NCBI GenBank assembly: GCA_041389725.1
Contig: JAWKRG010000018.1
Coordinates: forward strand, 20,174 to 84,173
Reading direction: 5' to 3'
DNA from: Polyangiaceae bacterium
GTDB taxonomy: Bacteria; Myxococcota_A; Polyangia; Polyangiales; Polyangiaceae
Length of the DNA: 64,000 nt
Position 1 is the first letter of the stretch. The number at the start of each line of letters is the position of its first letter. A model generated the notes under the pieces. That model did no database searches. It was not told the origin of the DNA and saw only the letters and a program-made list of their open reading frames with translations. Position numbers and translations under genes: made by a program. Positions 10,132 through 18,469 of the stretch are shown here, piece after piece.

Positions 10132-10142
10132 GATGCCCATCA

Positions 10143-10670
10143 ATGAGCGGCGAGCAGGCCATTACGCTAAAAGAGGTTCAGCTTCGCTTGGGCGTCCCTC
10201 AACACGTCCTGATCCACCTCTGCGAAAAGGAAGTCATCGAGCCGGACCTGGCCCAGACATCGGGTCGCGGCAAGCGACGCGAGTTTTCGCAGCGCAACCT
10301 CTTCGAGTTTGCCGTCGCTCTCGCGCTGCGGCGGTTCGAGCTCCCGGTGGCGACCACCGCGCTCGTCGTCCGCGTGCTGCGCTCCTTTCTGCGGGCCGTG
10401 GAGAAGGCCAAGCCCGGACTTGGGTTTCCACAAGTGCTGGGTGATGCGGGCTTGGTGCTGGACCTGCACGTCTACGATGGCGATCTGCTGGTGCTCTGCG
10501 CCCAGGGCAAAGCCGTGGGAAAGCCGCTGCTGCTCGGGTCGAAGATCGGTGCCGCGCTGCGCGGCTCGGGCGCGCGGCCTCGCGTCGAGAGGCTGACCGC
10601 TTTGCCGAAGGATTTCGAGGCGCGGCTCGACGTTCAGCTGAGCGAAATCTGGCGAAAACTTCGGGTGTAG
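10143..10670 (+). CDS. MerR-like HTH transcriptional regulator
   Basis: 175-aa protein, intact. The N-terminus ITLKEVQLRLGVPQHVLIHLCEK is a MerR-type winged HTH followed by the GRGKRREFSQRNLFEFAVALAL wing/linker pattern. The rest (~80-175) has no recognised effector domain and no Cys cluster for metal sensing. It sits immediately upstream of, and in the same direction as, the serine recombinase gene. Identical 9-bp operator words lie before both genes. It may control excision or integration of the island and possibly the divergent hsd operon. Regulatory targets are inferred. Confidence 0.7.
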   Translation: MSGEQAITLKEVQLRLGVPQHVLIHLCEKEVIEPDLAQTSGRGKRREFSQRNLFEFAVALALRRFELPVATTALVVRVLRSFLRAVEKAKPGLGFPQVLGDAGLVLDLHVYDGDLLVLCAQGKAVGKPLLLGSKIGAALRGSGARPRVERLTALPKDFEARLDVQLSEIWRKLRV

Positions 10671-10681
10671 GGCTTGCAAGT

Positions 10682-10702
10682 ATAATAGACGGTGTCTATT
10701 AT
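10682..10702 (+). promoter_or_regulatory. Perfect palindromic operator before the recombinase gene
   Basis: ATAATAGAC-N3-GTCTATTAT lies 12 bp after the regulator stop and 120 bp before the recombinase start. Its left edge overlaps TATAAT (10681-10686), a consensus -10 box, as expected for a MerR-type site at a promoter. No good -35 box is visible at 17 bp. Confidence 0.6.
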
Positions 10703-10821
10703 GCTGAACATGGGCGCCCCGGCAAAGAGCCGTGAAGATCCCCGAGCGCGACGACGCCTCTCGGACAGATGATCGAGTTCGCCGATCCTCGCGGGCTTTC
10801 TTGCTGCGGGTTCATGCCGCC

Positions 10822-12590
10822 ATGAAGGGTGACAATGAGGGGGCGGCGGTGTATCGAGGTTTTCGAGCGAGAACCAGCGGGAGCAAGGCATTGATGATCA
10901 GATCCGGGTGTGCAGGGGGTTTGCTGCGCGGGATGGGGATCACGATCCTCGACAATCATCATCTACTTCGATGAGGCGCAGTCTGGGTCTGTCCGGTCGC
11001 GGCCGGGCCTCGAAGCGCTGAAGAAGGCTGCGGAGGACAAGCAGTTCGACGCGCTGCTGGTCGACGACTCCTCGCGCCTTTCTCGCGACAACCAGCACTT
11101 CAATACGCTGCTTTGCCTGTTTCAGTACTGGGGCATCAGCTTGATCTCCGTAAGCGACGGGCTCGACATGCGCGAGGAGCACGCCAAGGTCGCTTACCAG
11201 TTCGGGGGCATCATCAACGAGCTGTATCTCACCGATCTCAAGAAAGACGCACCGCGGACAAATGGGGCAGGTGCTACGCGGGTTTTCTGTGGGCAGCCGC
11301 GGCTGAGCTACACTACCGTCCCCGAAGGGGAGTCGAACGACAGAAGGGCCGCCCTACGCGCCGATGGCTTCAAGCTCGTGATCATTCCGGAAGAAGCACG
11401 GATCATTCAGCGCATCTTTCAGGAGTTCATCGAGGGCAAAGCGGTCACGAAGATCCCGAAGCGGCTCAACCAGGACCGAGTGCCCACCCAAGGTGCGGCT
11501 CAAGGGCGGATGGAACTCTCGACCGTGTCCCGCATCCTGAAAAGACGAAAAGTACATCCGGGCGTTTCATCTGGAATCGGACCACGACGCTCAGGACCCG
11601 CTTTCACCGGCAAGATGCGGCAGGTCGATCGTCCCAAGGAAGAGTGGGTCATCCAAGAGCGCAAAGACATCCGCATCATCCCGGACGAACAGTGGGACGC
11701 GGCGCAAGCTCGTTGGCGCGAGATTGACGGCGTGTTCCCGCGCAAGCGGGGCAAGAAGGGTTCGAGGGCAAGCGCAAGAGCTACGTCGAGTCGCATCCGA
11801 CGCATCTGCTGTCCGGCGCGCTGAATGCGGGTCTTGCGGTGGTGCCATTGCGCTCGTGAGCGGGAAGGGCAGCGGGTACTACGGCTGCCTCAATGCGTCT
11901 CGGCGTTCATGTGAAGATCGGAAGCTGATCGCGCGCAAGCGCCTCGAGACAAGTTCGTTCGGCGCTCAACGAAGCGGTGCTGAAACCAGAAGTGCTCGAC
12001 TTGGTCTACGAGCGCACCGCGCAGAAGGTCAAAGAGCAGTTCAAGCACGTCCCGGAGGAACTCCGACTCAAGAAGATCGAGCTGAACCGGGCCGAAACGC
12101 GGGTGCACAACTTCGTCGAGTTCGTCGCCTCGGGTCGGGCGACGCCGGCTCTGGCAGATCGCTGGCTCAGCCGAAGAGCAGGCGAAAACTCGCGCGCCGA
12201 TATTGACAGCATGGAGGCGGCCAAGGACGACTTCTTCCGCGTCCGCCCCGTGCCTGGATCGCCGACCGCATCAAGAAGCTCAACCAGCTCCTGGGCCAGC
12301 GCACGGAGGCCTCGGCCCTGGCTCTCGCGCCGTGACCCGAACAACCGGAGGTAGGTCGTGCTACTTCGAACCTCGGCTACCACGGGTTGACCGCGCTGAT
12401 CCGCCGAGGCGCCATCCATACCCGCCAGGTCACGGACTTCGCGCCTTGGCGGATTTCGCGGGCCGAACTCGACTCGGACCGCGTCCAACGCCTGGTCCGC
12501 ACGCTCAAAAAGACGGGACGGCTCCCAACCGAGGGGGGGTCCCCGCAGAGTCAGCAACCGCTATTTTCGGAGAAACCGCCCAGAGAATAA
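10822..12590 (+). pseudogene. Large serine recombinase, frameshifted
   Basis: Site-specific recombinase of the large serine family. From ATG 10822 the start reads MKGDNEGAAVY; the catalytic serine is in FSSENQREQGIDDQ (near 10,870), one frame away. Resolvase-core motifs FDEAQSGS, LVDDSSRLSRDN and YQFGGIINELYLTDLKK follow. A recombinase domain (EEARIIQRIFQEFIEGKAVTK) precedes a zinc ribbon (CGSCGGAIAL...YYGCLNASRRSCEDR, near 11,840), a coiled-coil region (EELRLKKIELNRAETRVHNF) and an accessory HTH-like tail (TALIRRGAIHTRQVTDFAPW). At least five indels break the frame (near 10,870, 10,960, 11,260, 11,770 and 12,160-12,340). It stops 22 bp from the ssrA 3' end. Confidence 0.85.
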
Positions 12591-12612
12591 AAGGACGTAT
12601 TGTGATGCTAGA

Positions 12613-12962
12613 TAGTGGAGGCGCGGGGAATCGAACCCCGGTCCGCAAGGCTTCCAATCAACCCTCGTTCACGTGCGTAGTCTTCATATCCCTGAAGACT
12701 GGGTTCGTGAATTCGGTCACGACCTAGCCCCTACTGTTTCTCGGTTGTCCTATCAGAGGCTTCCTCGGACAACCCAGCCCTGGTGGTTGGCGCCCTTCCG
12801 CTACGAGGACGATCTCACGGTTGGACGGCTCCTTGGCTTATTAGGCCGCGAGAGCTTCGATCGCGTTGTCGTTCGCAATTAGTACGTCCCGTTTTTGAAC
12901 TGGCCCGGGAACCAGCACACGCAGACTGATCTTCCGACCCCACGTCGAAACCGATCGCCCCC
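12613..12962 (-). ncRNA. ssrA: Transfer-messenger RNA (tmRNA)
   Basis: The RNA rescues stalled ribosomes and tags the truncated protein. The 5' end GGGGGCG (12,962 downward) pairs with the 3' acceptor CGCCTCC (one G-U), and the T-arm GGGG-TTCGATT-CCCC is complete. GGTTTCGACG near the 5' end matches the tmRNA D-loop consensus. Length is about 350 nt. The internal reading frame encodes the tag ANDNAIEALAA followed by TAATAA. The discriminator is A and the encoded tail is CTA, not CCA, so CCA must be added after processing. Confidence 0.95.
12841..12876 (-). other. tmRNA tag-peptide reading frame
   Basis: Eleven codons from the resume codon GCG give ANDNAIEALAA, then TAA TAA. The C-terminal ALAA fits recognition by ClpXP-type proteases. 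Confidence 0.9.
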
Positions 12963-12981
12963 TTTCGTTGGGAACGGGGGC

Positions 12982-13009
12982 AACCTAGCCATTTCTGTGC
13001 GGAAATCAA
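12982..13009 (-). promoter_or_regulatory. Probable ssrA promoter
   Basis: On the minus strand TTGATT (13,009-13,004), a 16-bp spacer and TAGGTT (12,987-12,982) lie about 20 nt before the mature tmRNA 5' end. This is a reasonable sigma-70-type arrangement. Confidence 0.5.
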
Positions 13010-13045
13010 GAGCGAGGGCGCCGGGGCGGAAGACTCGCTCCCAGG

Positions 13046-13125
13046 GCTGCGGTGCGGAGCCGCGCGACCTGCTGCGGTGCGGAACCGCGCGACTTGCTCC
13101 CGCGGCTGCGGTGCGGAGCCGCTCG
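13046..13125 (+). repeat. Three imperfect copies of a GCTGCGGTGCGGARCCGC word
   Basis: Copies start near 13,046, 13,071 and 13,104. Each is followed by GCGCGAC or CTCGGCT and separated by GCTCCC-like spacers. They lie upstream of the lipoprotein gene at 13,162 in non-coding DNA. No function is evident. Confidence 0.6.
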
Positions 13126-13161
13126 GCTCGCTCCAGCGCGGCCGCTGCGCTATGCGAAGGC

Positions 13162-13845
13162 ATGGTGATTGCGCCGTTCTCGAGTGCTGGCGGAGCGGCA
13201 CGCGGTGCCGCGGCGCGTAGGGTCGGCGTGGCGCTTGCCGCGGCGGTGCTCTTCGTGGGCCTCGCTTGCGATCGGGCGCGTCCGGCTGCTCCGAGCAGCG
13301 ACGGGCCGGCGCCCAGCGTCGCGCCCACGCTCAGTGTCGCGCCGCCCGCAGCAACACCGCCGTCGCCCGCGCCCACCGCCTCGTCGCTGCCCGCGCCCGC
13401 GGAGCCTGCGACTCGCGTGACGAGTCGCGATGGCCAGCTCGAGCTCATCTCGACGCCAGTGCAGGCAATCCACACCCACGGCGGCGACGCTGCGAAGCTC
13501 GGTCGCTTCAGGTTGTCGGCCGTCAATCGTGGTGGGCGTTCACGTCGGTTGAAGTTCGAAGGGGTGACCTACTTGACCGGGCACAGCTGTCAGGAAGCTC
13601 CGAAGCACGTGTCCGCACGCCCCAAGCCTCAGCTGCTGGTGAACGACGGGGACGAGGATCCACGCGCGGGCGGGCTCGAAGTCACGCTGGTAGCGGGCGA
13701 GCAAGTGCTCAGCGCCCAGTTCGACAGCGTGGAGGCCTACTACACGCACTGCGATCAGTTTGCCTTTGTTGGGCGCTTCAGCGTGGATGGGCGGGAATCA
13801 ATGGATCTCCTCGTCAAGATCGAAGTGACGCGCGAAGAACCCTGA
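13162..13845 (+). CDS. Lipoprotein of unknown function
   Basis: 227 aa. ATG 13162 was chosen because it is followed by a signal peptide (VGVALAAAVLFVGLAC) with lipobox Cys at 36. A Pro/Ala/Ser-rich linker (~40-85) precedes a beta-rich folded part containing LELISTPVQAIHTHGGDAA, FEGVTYLTGHSCQ and VEAYYTHCDQFAFVGRF, with a Cys pair that could form a disulphide. No family was recognised. The gene ends at 13845, and a Cys-rich frame in a different phase follows at once, so it could have lost a C-terminal domain by a single-base change. Confidence 0.75.
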   Translation: MVIAPFSSAGGAARGAAARRVGVALAAAVLFVGLACDRARPAAPSSDGPAPSVAPTLSVAPPAATPPSPAPTASSLPAPAEPATRVTSRDGQLELISTPVQAIHTHGGDAAKLGRFRLSAVNRGGRSRRLKFEGVTYLTGHSCQEAPKHVSARPKPQLLVNDGDEDPRAGGLEVTLVAGEQVLSAQFDSVEAYYTHCDQFAFVGRFSVDGRESMDLLVKIEVTREEP

Positions 13846-14048
13846 GCGAGTGCGCTACGGACCTGGACTGCGACCAAGGGCTCGCCTGTTGCGGGCCCGC
13901 CGCCAGCAACGAAAAGCAGTGCCTGATGGCTGGCATGTGCGCTGCGGCGTGCGCGGATAGCACCGACTGTGGCTACTTGGGGCACGACTTCGTGTGCTGC
14001 TCCAACGGTCTCTTCGACTCCTGCATGCTGCCGACGGACTGCGAGTGA
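13840..14048 (+). CDS. Cys-rich segment without its own clear start
   Basis: An open frame reads LSECATDLDCDQGLACCG ... CLMAGMCAAACADSTDCG ... FVCCSNGLFDSCMLPTDCE, with more than ten Cys in about 69 residues. The spacing is typical of small disulphide-rich domains in secreted proteins of this group. No ATG or GTG start with a ribosome binding site lies in frame. The frame is one step away from the end of the preceding lipoprotein, so it is probably that protein's C-terminal domain, separated by a real or artefactual frameshift. The start coordinate is approximate. Confidence 0.45.
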
Positions 14049-14135
14049 CAGGCCAAGCCGGCCCACGCCGCCGAATGCTGCACGTGCCTGCGGGATCCCG
14101 GGACTCGTTTCGAGCAGAGCTGATATCGTCTGCGG

Positions 14136-15008
14136 GTGACGCGTTCAGGTTGGAGCAAGTGGCCCCTGGTCTTTGGCCTCGCCGCGGCCGGCTGTGGCCC
14201 GCCGCCCGAGCCGCAACCGCCGCCGCCGGAGCCTGCGGCCGTCAGTGTTCCGGTCCCGCCTCAACCCCAAGACGACCCCGACGCCGCGCCGCGCCTCGCG
14301 TCGAGTGTGTGTGCGGGCCACGCGGTGGATCTGCCGCAGGCGATTGCGAGCCACAAGTGCGCGATCGACGAGGAAGAAGCAGACGCGCTGAGGGCAGAAC
14401 TCGAAAAAGCGGCCGTTCAGGGTGAAGTGGGGGTCGTCGGTGCCGTCGAGCAGGTGCACGAGACGACCAGCGTCGCGAAGATCGCGATCCGGAATCGAAC
14501 CGATCGCGTCATGGAGCTTCCGTTGCTGGTGCACTCGGAAATCGATGCGTTCCCCGCCAGCGCAAACCATCAGTCGCTGCTGGCGCCCACGGTGCCGTGG
14601 CCCGACGGCTTTGCCTTCGAGACTGGGCGTATGCTGCGCAAGATTCGCTTGGAGCCCGGGGGCTACGCGCGTGCTCAGGTCACGCTGTCCCACTACGTGC
14701 TGGTCCCAGGCAAGCGCGTCGTCTGCCCACCGAACGCCAAGTGCCCAACACCGATGACGGCGCAGCTGCCCCTCACGCGCGGGACCCACGCCATCGAGCT
14801 GCGCACGCCCTTGTATGCGACGGATCCGAGCCTGAAGGCGGTGCTGATCGTGAACGTGCCGGGACCCTGCCCGCAGCTGACCTGTCCAGCAGGGCAGCAG
14901 GTTATTCGCGGTTGTCCCGGAGGCATGCGCCCACCGCCGGATGCTTGTCCACGGCAGCGCTGTGTTCCAATCGGCAAGACGCCCCCGACGTGTCCGCGCG
15001 TGCCGTGA
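14136..15008 (+). CDS. Lipoprotein with Cys/Pro-rich C-terminus
   Basis: 290 aa with a GTG start. The signal WPLVFGLAAAGC places the lipid-bearing Cys at 20. A Pro-rich linker (~21-45) follows, then a domain with SVCAGHAVDLPQAIASHKC and a beta-sandwich-like region (NRTDRVMELPLLVHSEIDAF). The tail contains CPQLTCPAGQQVIRGCPGG and CPRQRCVPIGKTPPTCP, probably disulphide-linked. It is presumably exported and membrane-anchored. Function is unknown. Confidence 0.8.
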   Translation: MTRSGWSKWPLVFGLAAAGCGPPPEPQPPPPEPAAVSVPVPPQPQDDPDAAPRLASSVCAGHAVDLPQAIASHKCAIDEEEADALRAELEKAAVQGEVGVVGAVEQVHETTSVAKIAIRNRTDRVMELPLLVHSEIDAFPASANHQSLLAPTVPWPDGFAFETGRMLRKIRLEPGGYARAQVTLSHYVLVPGKRVVCPPNAKCPTPMTAQLPLTRGTHAIELRTPLYATDPSLKAVLIVNVPGPCPQLTCPAGQQVIRGCPGGMRPPPDACPRQRCVPIGKTPPTCPRVP

Positions 15009-15121
15009 GCGGCGGACTGCTATGCTGCGGCCAGCGGATGCGTGCGCAGAGGCTTGCTGAGGTACGAGTCGGGCTGACGGCGCTCAATGCAGCGGCCATG
15101 CACCGATCCACTGCTGGCGGG

Positions 15122-16972
15122 ATGACGGCGCTTGGTGGTGCGAACGGGCGCCGGCGCTGCGCCGTCGGGCCACTGACGCTCGTTGTCGCGCTCGTGCTGG
15201 GGGCTTGCGCGTCGCAGCCGCCCGCGTCTTCAGCGCCGGCGTCGATGGGTGCAAGGGAGAGCAAGCCCCCCAAACAAACCCAAGCCACACCTGGAGAGGT
15301 GGCGCCGCTGCCCGACGAGGATCGGGCGACGTTGCGCGCGCGCCTGCAGCCGGACAGGAGCGGCAAGTGGGAACTCGACGTGCAGCTGCGCATGCCCCTC
15401 GCATTCGTGACGCAGCCCTATCGCGCGCTGCGTGTGCGCTTTCGCGATGAGGCGTTTCGCAAGGGACCGAGCGGCTACGCGCGCTTCGTCGATCTGCTGC
15501 CGGAGACAAGCGCCCCGCGGTCCGGAGGGACTACCCTGCGAACTGCCGCGGCGGGAAGTGCTCCGCGTCCCTGGCAGGAAGAACTCGAACCCCCGCAAAG
15601 CAAAGTCCTGGAGCTGCACTATCGCGTGCGGCTCGAGCATCATCTGGCCGATCCCGTGGTGGGCTTGGACGAAGTTCCGCATCCGACGAAGGGTGGCTAC
15701 TTCCTCAACGGTCGCGCTTTCGTGCCCACGGTTCACATCGTCACCGCTGATGGCAGCGAGAAAGAGCTGGACATGGACGCGGCGCTGTCCTTGCGCGTCC
15801 CGGCGGGGCAACGCCTGGTGGCGTCCGTGGGAACAGGGTCGGGGCCGTGGGCGACGCCGAGCTTGGGCGAGCTGCGCAACGCGCTCTACTACAGCGGCAA
15901 GTTCCAGAGCACGCGGGTGCAGCGCGACGCCGTGGAAACGGAGATCGTCAGCGCCGACTTCGACGCGCGCGCCCTGGCGGGGCTTTCGACCTTGGTTGCT
16001 CGCACGCTGGAGCTTGGGACGCGGCATTTGGGTCCGCTCTCGCCGCAGCGTCTGCTCATCGTCTACGACCAGGATGCGGAGCGCGGCGGCGGCGTCGTGG
16101 GCAAGGGGATCTCGCTGATGTACAGCGAGCCGCCCGACGGCAGCGCAGGATCGCCCATGGGCATCGTCGTCGTGCACGAGTTGATGCACCTGTGGAACCG
16201 TGGGGACGTGTGGTGGCTCAATGAAGGCCTGACTCGCTACTTCGAGTTGGTGATGAGCTTGCGCCTGGACGGCGTGGCTTCGGGCGAAGCGAGCGCGCGT
16301 CTGATCGAGCTCAACGACCGCTATCGCTCCGCCGCGCCCAAGGCCAGCGTGGACAAAGCCGAGGGCACCGAGGCCTACGCCGCGGGGGCGCTCTACGCCT
16401 TTTGCCTGGACGCGGAGCTGCGCCGCCAGGGCAGCGACTTCTTTCGGCTGCATCGCCGCATGCGGGAACTGGCGGGGAACGGCAAAGCGCTGACGGCGAC
16501 GAACTTCGACGCCGCAGTGCAGCAGATCGCGCCCGCGTTGCTGCCGAAGGCGCGAGCCCAGCGCGCGGCAAAGGGCCCGGTGGAGCTCGAGCCGTGCCTC
16601 TCGCGAGCTGGGTTTAGCGTGAAGAAGAGCTCGCAGCGCCGACTGACGGCGGCGGCGCTCGCGACCCGAGTATTCGGCATCACGGGCCACGATCTGAACA
16701 TGGCCGTCGTGATGCGGGTGCCCGACGGATCGCCCTTCCACCCCGGTGACCGCGTGCTGAGCGTGAATGGGCGATCGGTGCGCAACTTCGACGAAATCGG
16801 GCGGGTGGTCAGCGCACTGTCGCCAGGAGCCCCGATCGCCGTGGCGGTGCAGGGCAGCGACGGGACGCGCGAGGTGCCGCTGCGCATGCCGCGACTCTCG
16901 CCGGAGGCGTGGACGCAGCACCCCGTGGTTGCGGTGACGCGCTTGCCGCAACAGAACCCATTGATCGAGTGA
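15122..16972 (+). CDS. M61-like metallopeptidase lipoprotein with PDZ domain
   Basis: 616 aa from ATG 15122 (ATG 15098 is an alternative). The lipobox is LVLGAC (C29). An N-terminal beta domain leads to a gluzincin zinc site, VVHELMHLWNRG (H about 351), with WWLNEGLTRYFE supplying the third ligand downstream. The C-terminal PDZ-like domain reads FHPGDRVLSVNGRSVRNFDEIG. This order matches M61 glycyl-aminopeptidase-like proteins. It is probably a surface or periplasmic protease. The downstream dioxygenase starts 3 nt after the stop, so the two are likely co-transcribed. Confidence 0.85.
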   Translation: MTALGGANGRRRCAVGPLTLVVALVLGACASQPPASSAPASMGARESKPPKQTQATPGEVAPLPDEDRATLRARLQPDRSGKWELDVQLRMPLAFVTQPYRALRVRFRDEAFRKGPSGYARFVDLLPETSAPRSGGTTLRTAAAGSAPRPWQEELEPPQSKVLELHYRVRLEHHLADPVVGLDEVPHPTKGGYFLNGRAFVPTVHIVTADGSEKELDMDAALSLRVPAGQRLVASVGTGSGPWATPSLGELRNALYYSGKFQSTRVQRDAVETEIVSADFDARALAGLSTLVARTLELGTRHLGPLSPQRLLIVYDQDAERGGGVVGKGISLMYSEPPDGSAGSPMGIVVVHELMHLWNRGDVWWLNEGLTRYFELVMSLRLDGVASGEASARLIELNDRYRSAAPKASVDKAEGTEAYAAGALYAFCLDAELRRQGSDFFRLHRRMRELAGNGKALTATNFDAAVQQIAPALLPKARAQRAAKGPVELEPCLSRAGFSVKKSSQRRLTAAALATRVFGITGHDLNMAVVMRVPDGSPFHPGDRVLSVNGRSVRNFDEIGRVVSALSPGAPIAVAVQGSDGTREVPLRMPRLSPEAWTQHPVVAVTRLPQQNPLIE

Positions 16973-16974
16973 CC

Positions 16975-18045
16975 ATGGCCTATCGCAGCCTCGTTCGTCA
17001 GACCCTTCACTACTTTGCACGGCCCCACGCCGGGCTTCCTTCGGGGCCCATCGAGAGTCCGGCGGCTTGGCGCGCGAAGGAGCTCGCGGCCGAGCCTGCG
17101 CTGCGGCTTTCCGCTGAAGAAACCCAGGAGATCGAGCGGGCTGTGGACCGCGTCTTGGGCAAACGCACCGCGCTTGCCAAGCTGCGTCGTCAGGACTTCG
17201 ATTGGCCCGACCTCGAGGCGCGAGCGCGGGGGTGGCGCAGCACTTTGGATTGCGGAAGCGGCGTGGTGCTCATCCGCGGTTTGCCGACCACACGTTGGAG
17301 CGAGCAGCAGTGTGAAGCCTTCTTCTGGGGTCTGGGGCTGACCCTGGGAGTGCCCGGCGCGCAGAACCCCGAGGGACACCTGCTGGGTCACGTGCGCGAC
17401 GAGCGCGAAGACGTCGACGCCGTGGCGGTGCGACAGTACCGGACGCGGGCACACATTCCGTTTCACTGTGACGCAGCCGACGTCGTGGGGCTCTTGTGCG
17501 TGAAGGCGGCAAAGCACGGTGGGGAGAGCGCCATCGCGAGCAGCGTGAGCGTGTTCAACGAGCTGTGGCGGCGCGATCCCGCGCTCTGTCGGCGACTGTT
17601 CGAGCCCTACTTTCTGGACACCAAGGCCGAAGGCGGCCTGCGCGCCTTTCCGATCACGCCGGCGCGCCACGTGGACGGTGTGCTGCGCACGTTCTACCAC
17701 TCGGACTACTTCCGCACGGCGCCTCGTCATCGCGAAGTGCCCGCTCTCGACGAGCGCAGCCTTGCCCTGCTCGATGCCTACGACGAGATCGCCAGCTCCG
17801 ACGAGTTTTGCTTGCGGATGCGCCTCGAGCCCGGCGACGTTCAGCTGATCTCGAACCACTTCGTGGTGCATTCGCGCACGGCCTACGAGGACCACGAAGA
17901 CCCGGCCGAGCGTCGGCACCTGCTGCGACTTTGGCTGTCACTGCCGCACCGGCCGTCGCTGCTCGACAGAGTGCGGACCGAGCGCGCGCGTTTTGCGTTG
18001 CTCGCCGACCTGGCGCGCCATCGCTGGCGGCAGCGAGGTAGCTGA
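16975..18045 (+). CDS. TauD/TfdA-like Fe(II)/2-oxoglutarate dioxygenase
   Basis: 356 aa. The facial triad is visible: HCD (H164, D166 in FHCDAADVVGLLC) and distal H about 299 in NHFVVHSRTAYED, followed by an Arg in RHLLRLWLSLP that would bind 2-oxoglutarate. The N-terminal half contains VVLIRGLPTTRWSEQQ, common in these enzymes. The substrate is unknown. It lies 3 nt downstream of the M61-like gene. Confidence 0.88.
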   Translation: MAYRSLVRQTLHYFARPHAGLPSGPIESPAAWRAKELAAEPALRLSAEETQEIERAVDRVLGKRTALAKLRRQDFDWPDLEARARGWRSTLDCGSGVVLIRGLPTTRWSEQQCEAFFWGLGLTLGVPGAQNPEGHLLGHVRDEREDVDAVAVRQYRTRAHIPFHCDAADVVGLLCVKAAKHGGESAIASSVSVFNELWRRDPALCRRLFEPYFLDTKAEGGLRAFPITPARHVDGVLRTFYHSDYFRTAPRHREVPALDERSLALLDAYDEIASSDEFCLRMRLEPGDVQLISNHFVVHSRTAYEDHEDPAERRHLLRLWLSLPHRPSLLDRVRTERARFALLADLARHRWRQRGS

Positions 18046-18054
18046 GTGGCCCCG

Positions 18055-18264
18055 TCAGTTGCCTTCGCGCTGGACCACGACGCGAGAATCCGTGTGGCGC
18101 CAGACGAAGGTGACCCAGGAGAAGATGTCCGCTGCGCTACGCACGAACTTGCGATCCTGCGGCAGATCGCCGTGCTCGAAGATCATCACGGACAGCCCAT
18201 CCAAGTGCGGGAAGTAGGCGTTGTCGTCGTCCCAAATGCCGACGTACGTCTTGGGGCGCTTCAT
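18055..18264 (-). CDS. Small conserved-looking protein (69 aa), unknown function
   Basis: The ATG at 18264 is preceded by GAGGAT. The protein reads MKRPKTYVGIWDDDNAYFPH... and has an aromatic-rich core (DIFSWVTFVWRHTDSRVVV). There is no signal or membrane segment. It is convergent with the dioxygenase, leaving only 9 nt between stops. Composition is protein-like, but no family was recognised. Confidence 0.6.
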   Translation of the reverse strand: MKRPKTYVGIWDDDNAYFPHLDGLSVMIFEHGDLPQDRKFVRSAADIFSWVTFVWRHTDSRVVVQREGN

Positions 18265-18469
18265 GGCGGATCCTCGTCGGGGTTCGCCTAGTCGGACGCG
18301 CCGCGCGGTTCGACTATTCAGCGCGGTCCCGAGGCGGGCCGGTTTCGCGCAGCATTCCGGGGCCTTGCGGCGACCGCTGGCAGCGTGCGCCCGGACGTGG
18401 GTCATCGCTCGAGGGCTGCGACGTGCCGCCCGGACGCGGGGTTGCTGGCGCGCGCCGCGTGGACGCCGA

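Larger units (their letters stand above)
9704..10142. other. Intergenic region between divergent hsd operon and merR-like gene
   Basis: No convincing gene is seen here. It should hold the divergent promoters of hsdM1 (minus) and the regulator (plus). It contains a 12-bp-arm inverted repeat (9993-10019), DnaA-box-like words (TTCCCCACA near 9,978 and TTTTCCACA at 10,013-10,021) and the operator half-site at 10,123. Short open frames across it have no recognisable protein features. Confidence 0.5.

Noticed and set aside
13046..13125. Possible CRISPR array
   Set aside because: Only three imperfect copies with spacers of unequal, very short length and no cas genes.
14597..15121. Much longer N-terminus for the M61-like protein
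   Set aside because: It overlaps the preceding lipoprotein gene in another frame; the signal peptide and lipobox start at 15,122.
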